From assembly GCA_031285965.1 (NCBI GenBank), contig JAITVD010000002.1, positions 20,544 through 84,543 on the forward strand: a DNA stretch of 64,000 nucleotides. The letters run 5' to 3'. Origin of the DNA: Azoarcus sp. GTDB taxonomy: Bacteria > Pseudomonadota > Gammaproteobacteria > Burkholderiales > Rhodocyclaceae. This document shows positions 1-7,410 of the stretch, in pieces; position 1 is the first letter of the stretch; every line of letters begins with the position of its first letter. The translations under genes were made by a program, and so were the position numbers. Below the pieces are notes generated by a model. The model was not told the origin of the DNA. It saw only the letters and a program-made list of their open reading frames with translations, and did no database searches.

Positions 1-2
1 GC

Positions 3-887
3 TACCGCACGCCAAGCCAGCTTTTCGTCAATGGCTTCCTCACCGTGGACGGCGCAAAAATGAGCAAGAGCCGGGGAACCTTCATCACCGCCCGCTCATG
101 GCTCGACCAGCAGCTTGACCCCGAGGCGTTGCGCTATTACTTCGCCGGAAAATCCAACGGCAGCATGGAAGATGTCGACCTCAACCTCGACGACATGATT
201 GCCCGCGTCAATGCCGACCTCATCGGCAAATTCGTGAACATCGCCAGCCGTTGCGCGGGCTTTATCACCAAGCGGTTCGAGGGCAAGCTGTGCCAAATTC
301 CTGATGACCCCTCTATGGATCAAAGCATCCGCTACGGATTAAACGGCGGAAAGATCGTAGAACTTAGTCGATCACTGTATGACAAAGGTATTCATGAATT
401 CGGCGATATCAGGATAGATGCCTCACCTTTCAACCTCACGCTCTTTGCATCGCTAGATGTTATCGAAAAATTCCGCAACGAATGGAAGGATGGAACCATC
501 AGTTATTTGTTCAATCACCGCGAGTACAGTTTAGCTCTGCGCGAAATCATGCGGCTCGCTGACATCGCCAACCAGTACATCAATGACCTGAAGCCGTGGG
601 AACTCGCCAAGCAGGAAGGCATGGAAGATGCCTTGCACGTTGTATGCAGCACCGCGCTTACCCTGTTCCGCGACCTTGCCCGCTACCTCAAGCCCGTGCT
701 GCCCGCGCTGGCGGAAAAAGTGGAACAGTTCCTCAATATCGAGCCGCTCGACTGGCTGGGCGAATGGCAGCCCTTGCCCGCCGGACATCTCATCAACCCA
801 TACAGCCACCTGATGTCCCGAATCGGACGCGAACGCATCGACGCGCTGATTGAAGCCAACCGCGACACGCTGTTGCCCGCGCCATGA
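3..887 (+). CDS. metG: methionyl-tRNA synthetase, C-terminal part (5' end outside window)
   Basis: Charges tRNA-Met with methionine in the cytoplasm. The frame is open from the first bases of the window, so this is the 3' part of the gene. The class I signature KMSKS is visible (about position 60), followed by SRGTF and then the helical anticodon-binding domain with the family stretches ANQYI, KPWELAK and YLKPVLP. The protein stops soon after the anticodon-binding domain and has no C-terminal tRNA-binding/dimerisation domain of the type carried by E. coli MetG. Between the GKL and REYSLALREIM landmarks (about 290-535) there are roughly 40 more residues than in the E. coli enzyme, encoded by DNA visibly richer in A/T than its flanks. 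The stop overlaps the next start as ATGA. The identification is certain; the insertion is the odd point. Confidence 0.97.
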   Translation, partial: YRTPSQLFVNGFLTVDGAKMSKSRGTFITARSWLDQQLDPEALRYYFAGKSNGSMEDVDLNLDDMIARVNADLIGKFVNIASRCAGFITKRFEGKLCQIPDDPSMDQSIRYGLNGGKIVELSRSLYDKGIHEFGDIRIDASPFNLTLFASLDVIEKFRNEWKDGTISYLFNHREYSLALREIMRLADIANQYINDLKPWELAKQEGMEDALHVVCSTALTLFRDLARYLKPVLPALAEKVEQFLNIEPLDWLGEWQPLPAGHLINPYSHLMSRIGRERIDALIEANRDTLLPAP

Positions 888-2158
888 ACCCTACGGCGCT
901 TCAGGCGGTTGGCGCGTTGCTGTTTGCTGTCGCCATCCTGCATACCTTTTCCGTCGGCTTCATTGCGCGGCTGGCGGAAAAATATCCTTCGCATGCGGGA
1001 TTCTGGGAACTGTTCGCCGAGGTGGAATTCGTTTTTGGCTTTTGGGCGGGCGTGCTGATTATTTTCATGGCCATCGCCGCCATCGGAACGGAACAGGGCG
1101 CTTTCCGCGCCGTCACGGGCTATCTGGAAAACCGCAGCTACACGGAACCCCTGTTCGTGCTGACCATCATGGTCGTGGCGGCCAGCAGGCCGGTGCTGCT
1201 CGCGGCGAAAGCCATTGTCGATGCCATTTCCAAAATACTGCCCATGCCGCGCGGCGTAGCGTTTTATTTCACCGTTCTAGTCGCTGTCCCGCTGCTTTCC
1301 TCCTTCATCACCGAACCCGCCGCCATGACGCTGGCGGCAATCATTCTGGGAGAAACGTATTTCCGCAAGGTCATGTCCTCGCGGCTGATGTACGCCACTC
1401 TCGGCGTATTGTTCGTCAACATTTCCGTCGGCGGCACGCTCACCAATTTTGCGGCCCCGCCGGTGCTGATGGTCGCCGCCACATGGCAATGGGATAGCTG
1501 GTTCATGCTCTCCCATATTGGCTGGCGCGGCGCGGCAGCAGTATTTGTCAACGCGCTGGTCGTCAGCCTGATTTTCAGGAAGGAACTGCTCCGGTTTGAA
1601 ATCGAGGAAAACAGCAAAAACCTAGACGTGCCCGTTCCGGTTATCGCGCTGCATCTGGCGCTTCTGGGGCTAATCGTGCTCTTTGCCCACCACCCGCACG
1701 TATTCATCGGCGTCCTGCTGCTGTTTTTGGCGCTCGCCCACGCTTATCCCCGCTTTCAGGACCGTCTGATTCTGCGCGAGAGCCTGATGGTGAGCTGCTT
1801 TCTGGCGGGCTTGGTGACGCTCGGCGGGCAACAGGAATGGTGGCTCCAGCCGTTGCTCTCAAAAATGGATTCTTCCGCCGTGTATTACGGCGCGACGGCG
1901 CTCACGGCGTTCACGGACAACGCCGCCCTCACTTATTTGGGTTCGTTGGTGCATGGCCTGTCGGATGAATTCAAGTACGCGCTGCTGACGGGCGCGGTGA
2001 CAGGCGGGGGTCTCACGATTATCGCCAACGCGCCCAACCCGGCGGGAATCTCCCTCCTGCAAGGGTATTTCAGCGACAGCAAAGTCAGTCCCCTCGGCTT
2101 GTTCGCGGCAGCCATCCTGCCAACGCTGGTCGCGGTGGCCGCGTTCCGGCTGCTCTGA
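884..2158 (+). CDS. putative Na+/H+ antiporter family membrane protein
   Basis: A 424-residue integral membrane protein with about ten to twelve hydrophobic segments spread over its whole length. It resembles the putative Na+/H+ antiporter family (Pfam Na_H_antiport_2-like), with conserved polar breaks within membrane segments such as SSFITEPAAMT, GGTLTNFAAPP and TAFTDNAALTYLG, which are typical of ion-transporter re-entrant regions. Its ATG overlaps the metG stop (ATGA), so the two are probably translationally coupled. Family assignment is fairly secure, but transport activity and ion specificity are inferred only from the family name. Confidence 0.82.
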   Translation: MNPTALQAVGALLFAVAILHTFSVGFIARLAEKYPSHAGFWELFAEVEFVFGFWAGVLIIFMAIAAIGTEQGAFRAVTGYLENRSYTEPLFVLTIMVVAASRPVLLAAKAIVDAISKILPMPRGVAFYFTVLVAVPLLSSFITEPAAMTLAAIILGETYFRKVMSSRLMYATLGVLFVNISVGGTLTNFAAPPVLMVAATWQWDSWFMLSHIGWRGAAAVFVNALVVSLIFRKELLRFEIEENSKNLDVPVPVIALHLALLGLIVLFAHHPHVFIGVLLLFLALAHAYPRFQDRLILRESLMVSCFLAGLVTLGGQQEWWLQPLLSKMDSSAVYYGATALTAFTDNAALTYLGSLVHGLSDEFKYALLTGAVTGGGLTIIANAPNPAGISLLQGYFSDSKVSPLGLFAAAILPTLVAVAAFRLL

Positions 2159-2176
2159 AAAAAGCGTATCGGAAAA

Positions 2177-2200
2177 TGCCCCGTCCTTTTGGTCGGGGCA
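2177..2200 (-). terminator. hairpin between the convergent antiporter and porin genes
   Basis: A 7-bp stem (TGCCCCG paired with CGGGGCA) with a 10-base loop lies between the two convergent genes. Read on the minus strand it is followed by TTTT, so it most plausibly terminates the chitoporin-like transcript; on the plus strand there is no T run. Confidence 0.5.
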
Positions 2201-2204
2201 GCCG

Positions 2205-3605
2205 TCAGAATTGCCAAGGAAGAACCAGAAGAATTTTCAGGTCGCGCTCGTCCTGAAAGAGATTTTTGTAGCCCGTCCAGCTTGGCTGCTGGGTTTTGTT
2301 GTCGTAGCAAGTGTAGTGGAGGCTGACGCGCGCGTTTTTCAGGAAACCGCTTGGCACGGCATACGCCAAATCCGCCGACCACGCGCTTTCCCGCAAGCCT
2401 TCCTCCACATCATGGACGCGCCCTCCCCAGCCATACGCGCCCGAAATCCCGGCGGTGAAGCCGGAAACGCCCAAAAGGTCATCCAAACGGCGGGAGATGC
2501 CTAAAAACACGGCGCTCTCGCGGTGATGGTTCCAGTCGGAACGGTTATCCCACCAAGGCTCATACGCGCCGTTCGCGCCGCCATATCGGCCAATCAGCCG
2601 ATAGGCGAAATAACCCGTGTGCTGGGGCTGGTTGTTTGGCGCGCGGGTATGGAGAAATTCCGCCCTCAAAACCCAGAGCGCCGGACGCCAAGCCGCAGCC
2701 AGATAGTGCTGATGAGCCATATCGCCGCTGTACTGCTCGTTTGCCAAACCCGCGCCTTTGAGGTCGCCCATCCCATATAGCTGATAGCTGAGATAGATTT
2801 TTTCGTCCGATGAACTGTATTTCAGCTTGAGATGGGCGCTTCGCAAAAAATCCCGCGATTCGCCATAGGCTGCCTCCAGCGAAAACCGGGACAAAAAACG
2901 GAGGCGCGCGCCAAGCGACCAGAGGTCATTGACGCGGGTCTGGCCGTCATTTTTGCGGAAATGGTAAAGGTCAGAATACCAAGGCGATTTGTACTGGTCT
3001 GCCCAGGCAAACGCTATGGCGAGTGCCCCATCCTCCAGCCCCATTTCCATCCCCCGGTAAGTACCGGGCATGAGCGACCAGTTAACGCCAATCACGCCGG
3101 GGCCGGATGGCTGGAAATACCCGAACTTGCCCCAGAACTGGCGGTTTCCCGCAACATGCCGCAGTTTCAGGTGGGCGCGATAGAGCGATGTCCCGCTTTT
3201 CGCGTCGCGCCGCGACCAGTCCGGCTGCCACGGGTTGTCCCAAGGGAAAAAGCTCATTTCGTGGTCGGGACTGGCGCTGCTAGAAAGGTCGCCCGTTGAA
3301 AAAAGCCCCAATTCAAAGCCAACAGCATCGCCATAAAAAGGCGTGCTGATGTCGAGGCTCCCTTGCAAAGTCTGGTGATGAAGGTTATCGACGAAAACGC
3401 CTTTTTCAACGTCATAGCGTTTCCGCTGGCGGCTGAAATAGAAAAGATTGCCGGAAACCGTTGGCAGCCCGCCCTCTTTTGCCTGCGCGGCAGGCTCTTG
3501 CGCCACAGCGGGCGCGGTCTCGTTGGATGCCTGCGCCGCCTGGATATGGAAAAGAAAGGGCAGCAGGAAACAACAGCCCGATGCCGGAATTCTCATCCAG
3601 CCCAT
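2205..3605 (-). CDS. chitoporin-like (ChiP/OprD-type) outer membrane porin
   Basis: A 466-residue protein with an N-terminal signal sequence (hydrophobic core about residues 10-22, then QAAQAS) and a beta-barrel-like body that ends in an aromatic residue (LPWQF), typical of outer membrane proteins. Several segments match the E. coli chitoporin ChiP (YbfM): SGTSLYRA, GYFQPSGPGVI, WSLMPGTYRGMEMG, WWDNRSDWN and a C-terminal NLFQDERDLK. By analogy it would admit chito-oligosaccharides or similar sugars. Its start lies inside the end of the upstream EIIC-EAL gene (13-base overlap), so both belong to one operon. The porin fold is certain; substrate is by analogy. Confidence 0.85.
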   Translation of the reverse strand: MGWMRIPASGCCFLLPFLFHIQAAQASNETAPAVAQEPAAQAKEGGLPTVSGNLFYFSRQRKRYDVEKGVFVDNLHHQTLQGSLDISTPFYGDAVGFELGLFSTGDLSSSASPDHEMSFFPWDNPWQPDWSRRDAKSGTSLYRAHLKLRHVAGNRQFWGKFGYFQPSGPGVIGVNWSLMPGTYRGMEMGLEDGALAIAFAWADQYKSPWYSDLYHFRKNDGQTRVNDLWSLGARLRFLSRFSLEAAYGESRDFLRSAHLKLKYSSSDEKIYLSYQLYGMGDLKGAGLANEQYSGDMAHQHYLAAAWRPALWVLRAEFLHTRAPNNQPQHTGYFAYRLIGRYGGANGAYEPWWDNRSDWNHHRESAVFLGISRRLDDLLGVSGFTAGISGAYGWGGRVHDVEEGLRESAWSADLAYAVPSGFLKNARVSLHYTCYDNKTQQPSWTGYKNLFQDERDLKILLVLPWQF

Positions 3606-5821
3606 CCTTCCTCATTGCCGTTCATGCTAAACACGTATTTCAGAAGGTTTTCCCCCGACACGGGCGGGCTATAGAAATAGCCTTGGAAAACGTGGCAGCC
3701 CAGCGAGCGGAGCATGTAGATCTGCTCCCTGTTTTCCACATACTCGACGACGATCTTCACGTCCAGCGAACGGCACAGATCGACGATGGTGCTGACGATT
3801 TCGACGCAGACTTTGTTTGAGGCAATGTCCTTGGAGAGCGCCTTGTCGATTTTCAGGACATCGACCGGAAAATATTTGAGATAAACCAGCGAGCTATGCC
3901 CCATTCCAAAGTCATCCATCGAAATGACGAATTTCTTTTCGCTGAGTTCTTTCAGCACGAGGTTATGCGGGCTGTCCGGGTCAAGGGCAATGGATTCGGT
4001 GACTTCAAGCCCAATCATGTGATGCGGCAAACCGTGGTTCGCCAAACAAGCCACTACTTTATCCGCCAAGGTTTCGTCGCTGAGTTGCTGGATGGAGACG
4101 TTGACCGAAGTCTTGAAATGCTCGTCGATGCCCGCGTCCCGCCAGCGCACCCGCTCGGCGCATGCCTCGTCCAATACCCAGAGGCCAAGGGGGTGCATGA
4201 ATCCGGCATCCTCGGCAATCGCCACCATGACCGGAGCGGGAATCAGCCCATAGAAAGGATGCCGCCAGCGCACCAGCGCCTCCGCGCCAATGACCGTATT
4301 GCTTTCGCAATCGAACTGCGGCTGGTATTCGAGATAAAGGCCGTTGCCGGTTTTCAGGGCGCGCTCCAGATCATGCGCGAGCGCAAGGGCGAGCGAGCTG
4401 ACTTCATCGCCCCGGTCGAAGCATTTCTTGCCTGACGGCCCCACCGTGTTGGCGCAGGCAACTTCCACGAGCGCGCTCATGGTTCTTTTCTGCCTGTCCG
4501 CTTTTTCGCGGTCGGAAACGCGGACAAAAGGGATGTAGATCAGGGTTCCCAGCACGAGGTTCACGGCTTGCAGCAGAGCGCCCGAAAACGCGCCGGTGGA
4601 AAAATAGCCCCCAATAATCGGCGGCGTCGTCCAGCCCAGTTCCCGCACAGGCAGGGGAACAAGCCCGGAAGACACCGCCACATAGCTGGTTCCGGTCAGG
4701 ACGAGCGGAACCAGCACGAAAGGCAGGAAAAAAATGGGATTCAGAATGACGGGCAGGCCAAAAACCAGAATTTCATTGATGTTGAACACGCCCGGCACGA
4801 GGGAAATTTTCGCCAGTCTCCGGCTGCCCCGGTTCCGGCTGGCGATAAACAGCGCGGCAAGCAAACAGATGGACGCGCCAGCGCCGCCCATGAACACGAA
4901 GGTATCCAAAAAATTCTTGGTAACGATATAGGGCGGCTGCAAATTCATCGCCATCGCCTGCTCGTTGGCAAGCTGCGCCGCCCCGAACAAATCCCGGGTC
5001 AGGGGATCGAGCGTGTTGGAGCCGTGGATGCCGAAGAACCAGAAAACATCAACGAAAAAGACATAGGGGATGCTCTTTTGCAACATCCCCCAATCTCCCT
5101 CGAACTGGAAAGGCCAGAGCAGCGCGTCATGCACGACCTGATGGATCGACGCGCCGAACACCGTCAGAAAAAAGGCGTAAAAGGCGGCGAACAGGCAAAC
5201 GGTGAGGATGCCCGGAATCAGCACGACGAAGGCTTGCTGGATCGAAGCATCCACGCCTTCCGAATAAACCAGCATGGACAGCCGCCGGATGCGCGCCAGA
5301 CGGATGAAAATCCGGCTGGCGGCAATAGCCACGAGGATGCTGACGAACAGCCCCGGCACGCCCATGTATTTCAGAATTCCGCCCTCTTCCCCTGAAGGCA
5401 AAATCACCATCAGGCAGACAAACGACATCAGGGCGGTCACGAGCGGGCTAACAGGCTTGTCCGCGTGCTGGCGATTCTCCAGAACGGCAAGGTGGTAGCT
5501 TGTGCCCACCAGCATCGGTATCGAGAGCACCCCGAACGTGCCTTGCCAGATAATCAGCCCAAGCTGGTTCCAGTTTTCCCCGAAGGCTTCCTTCATGAAG
5601 TCCTGATAACCGGGCAGGGGCAGATTATTGAAAAGAATGCTGAGCGCCCCTGCCGTGACCAGCGGCAGACAAAACAGAAAACCGTTGCGGATGGCCTGTA
5701 TCGTCGGGAACCAAGCCCAGTCAGGCACGGTCAGCGCGTTGAAACGGGCAAACATCCAAGCGCAAAAGGCGCTGCACGAGTCCCTGCCCGCCGTTGCCTC
5801 TGTCTGCTCGTCTCCGTTCAT
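3593..5821 (-). CDS. PTS EIIC-type membrane domain fused to an EAL (c-di-GMP phosphodiesterase) domain
   Basis: A 742-residue fusion. Residues about 20-445 form a multi-spanning domain resembling the lactose/cellobiose/chitobiose PTS EIIC permeases, including IHGSNTLDPL and the FNINEILVFGLPVILNP stretch. Residues about 480-735 form an EAL domain with the key positions in place: the EAL motif in AEALVRW, the Asn of VNVSIQQ, the Glu of LEVTES, the Asp pair of DDFGMGHSS, the Lys of LKIDK, the Glu of VVEYVE and the Gln of QGYFYSPP. It should therefore hydrolyse c-di-GMP on the cytoplasmic face. No EIIA or EIIB is encoded nearby, so the EIIC part may act as a sensor rather than a complete transporter. 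The downstream overlapping gene codes for a chitoporin-like porin, which suggests an oligosaccharide signal. Confidence 0.9.
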   Translation of the reverse strand: MNGDEQTEATAGRDSCSAFCAWMFARFNALTVPDWAWFPTIQAIRNGFLFCLPLVTAGALSILFNNLPLPGYQDFMKEAFGENWNQLGLIIWQGTFGVLSIPMLVGTSYHLAVLENRQHADKPVSPLVTALMSFVCLMVILPSGEEGGILKYMGVPGLFVSILVAIAASRIFIRLARIRRLSMLVYSEGVDASIQQAFVVLIPGILTVCLFAAFYAFFLTVFGASIHQVVHDALLWPFQFEGDWGMLQKSIPYVFFVDVFWFFGIHGSNTLDPLTRDLFGAAQLANEQAMAMNLQPPYIVTKNFLDTFVFMGGAGASICLLAALFIASRNRGSRRLAKISLVPGVFNINEILVFGLPVILNPIFFLPFVLVPLVLTGTSYVAVSSGLVPLPVRELGWTTPPIIGGYFSTGAFSGALLQAVNLVLGTLIYIPFVRVSDREKADRQKRTMSALVEVACANTVGPSGKKCFDRGDEVSSLALALAHDLERALKTGNGLYLEYQPQFDCESNTVIGAEALVRWRHPFYGLIPAPVMVAIAEDAGFMHPLGLWVLDEACAERVRWRDAGIDEHFKTSVNVSIQQLSDETLADKVVACLANHGLPHHMIGLEVTESIALDPDSPHNLVLKELSEKKFVISMDDFGMGHSSLVYLKYFPVDVLKIDKALSKDIASNKVCVEIVSTIVDLCRSLDVKIVVEYVENREQIYMLRSLGCHVFQGYFYSPPVSGENLLKYVFSMNGNEEGWAG

Positions 5822-5857
5822 GGGCGCTTCTTTACCAAAACGAATGTTTAATGGATG

Positions 5858-5886
5858 AATAAAACTTACTAAGAGTATCCTGTAAA
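5858..5886 (-). promoter_or_regulatory. candidate sigma-70 promoter of the EIIC-EAL/porin operon
   Basis: On the minus strand TTTACA and TTTATT are separated by 17 bases, about 40 bases before the start codon, within an AT-rich leader. No operator is obvious. The rest of this 256-base intergenic region shows no gene. Confidence 0.35.
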
Positions 5887-6056
5887 AGAAATTTCCATAA
5901 CGTCAAAAAAGTCCAGTTTCCGGCGATACCGCAATGGATAGAGCCTAAAAAAATCACCTAAAAACCGCGAATCGGTTTCCGTCCTTATCCATCAGCGCAG
6001 GGAAATCGAAAGGGCATGGGCAGCCAGCCAATACACCCATATAAGATTTTTGCGGC

Positions 6057-6078
6057 GGGCGATACGAGTTTATCGCCC
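6057..6078. repeat. perfect inverted repeat at the end of pbpG
   Basis: Arms GGGCGATA and TATCGCCC (8 bp) flank a 6-base loop. The structure starts within the pbpG stop codon. On the minus strand it is not followed by a clear T run, so it could be a weak terminator or a dispersed repeat unit; no second copy was recognised. Confidence 0.4.
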
Positions 6079-7175
6079 TACCCTTGCTGCCCCCGGTGGG
6101 TGGCCGCCAAGCGTTCTGGTTTTTCTTCCAGCCACAAGCGCACCCGCTGCGCATCGACCGTGCGCATGCTGCGCCCGCTCGCGTCCATCAGCACAATCAG
6201 CAGCGGCTGGTCCTGCATCCACGCCTGCATCACGAGGCAGCGTCCCGCTTCGCTGATATAGCCCGTCTTGGAAACCGTGATGTTCCAGTCGGCGCTCCTG
6301 ACCAGCCCATTGGTATTGCCGAAACGCTTCGCCCGACCGTTGATGTAGACGTAACGCTCATCGGTTGTCGAAAACTGGCGAATCAGCGGGTAATTGCTGG
6401 CGGCGGCGACCAGGCGGGACAAATCGCGCGGACTGGAAACATTGCGCGGGGTCAGCCCCGTGCTGTCATAGAAATGGGAGTCGTACATGGCAAGCAGCCG
6501 AGCCTTGGCGTTCATCGCTTCAATAAAGGCCGACCGACCGCCCGGATAGTGCCGCGCCAGAGCCGAAGCGGCACGGTTTTCCGACGACATCAGCGCCAGT
6601 TGCAGCATCTCCTCCCGCGTGAGCCGCGTCCCGACTCCCAAGCGGGAACCCGTGCCTTTCAGGTAATCAACGTCGTCTTCGCTGATGGTCAGCATCTCGT
6701 GCAGGCTGCTCCCCGATTCGAGCACCACGATGGCTGTCATGAGCTTGGTAATCGAGGCAATCGGGATAACGCCGCGCGCGTTTCTCTGGAGCAGGACTTC
6801 GCCCGTGTTCTGGTTGGTCACATAAAAAGCTGAGGAACTCAGGCGGGGCAAACCGTGCTCGTCCAGCCGCAGCGTGATGGGTTCATCCGTGCCCCGCCGC
6901 CGCGCTCTGGCGACCCGTTTTTTCGCCGCCGACAACCTTCCCGCAACCGCGCGCCGAACGCCTGCACGCCTGCCCTTTCTCGCGTATTTCCTTTTGCTTG
7001 CCTGCCTTTTGCTTTTGCTCGCCTGCTTTTTGCTCGCTTGTTTTTTACTCGCTGCCGCCCTGCATGCTTTCGATTTTGAGGCACTCGTGCATTTAGGCGC
7101 GGCAAAAGCAGGTTCCCCCGTTGTCAGAGCAAAAGCCAGAGCCAACAGAACGGCTAGCAGCAAACGAAGTCTCAT
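6078..7175 (-). CDS. pbpG: D-alanyl-D-alanine endopeptidase (PBP7-type, peptidase S11)
   Basis: A periplasmic peptidoglycan hydrolase that cuts D-Ala cross-links. It has a signal peptide ending at AFA-AP (about residue 25) and an S11 domain with all three active-site motifs: SITK, SEN (in SSENRAAS) and KTG (in SKTGYI). Between them, residues about 33-95 are an unusually basic segment made of repeated SKKQA/SK/RK units, which is not part of the catalytic fold and could bind the wall or another anionic polymer. A 6-bp hairpin (GCCCCT with AGGGGC) lies in the leader just before the start. The family call is secure; the basic spacer is the odd feature. Confidence 0.93.
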   Translation of the reverse strand: MRLRLLLAVLLALAFALTTGEPAFAAPKCTSASKSKACRAAASKKQASKKQASKSKRQASKRKYARKGRRAGVRRAVAGRLSAAKKRVARARRRGTDEPITLRLDEHGLPRLSSSAFYVTNQNTGEVLLQRNARGVIPIASITKLMTAIVVLESGSSLHEMLTISEDDVDYLKGTGSRLGVGTRLTREEMLQLALMSSENRAASALARHYPGGRSAFIEAMNAKARLLAMYDSHFYDSTGLTPRNVSSPRDLSRLVAAASNYPLIRQFSTTDERYVYINGRAKRFGNTNGLVRSADWNITVSKTGYISEAGRCLVMQAWMQDQPLLIVLMDASGRSMRTVDAQRVRLWLEEKPERLAATHRGQQG

Positions 7176-7187
7176 CAGGTCTCTCTT

Positions 7188-7205
7188 GCCCCTAGTTTAA
7201 GGGGC
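7188..7205. promoter_or_regulatory. leader hairpin and -10-like box before pbpG
   Basis: A perfect inverted repeat, GCCCCT-N6-AGGGGC, lies 13 bases upstream of the pbpG start. Immediately outside it (7208-7213, minus strand) is TATAAA, a possible -10 box, though no good -35 was seen at the right distance. Confidence 0.3.
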
Positions 7206-7374
7206 TATTTATAGTTAAAAACAATGGGATAACAGCATGTGACCCTTGTTGCCCCAAAAAGAACAGGTTCATATCCTAACATTTCCGCATCCCGCCAACA
7301 AACCGCGCATCGCTAAATAATGCACAGCATGGGCGGTTCTTTTTCTTGCAATGGCACAGAAACAACATTGTCTT

Positions 7375-7410
7375 AAAGGCCAGCGGGGCGATTCGCCCGT
7401 TGATGCCTTT
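7375..7410 (-). terminator. nested hairpin after maeB
   Basis: Outer arms AAAGGC and GCCTTT enclose an inner near-palindrome GGGCGA-T-TCGCCC, right at the maeB stop codon. There is no good T run after it on the minus strand, so termination is probable but not certain. The rest of the 233-base gap to pbpG holds no gene. Confidence 0.4.

Noticed and set aside
6057..6078. Hairpin after pbpG as a rho-independent terminator
   Set aside because: No T run follows on the minus strand; kept only as an inverted repeat.
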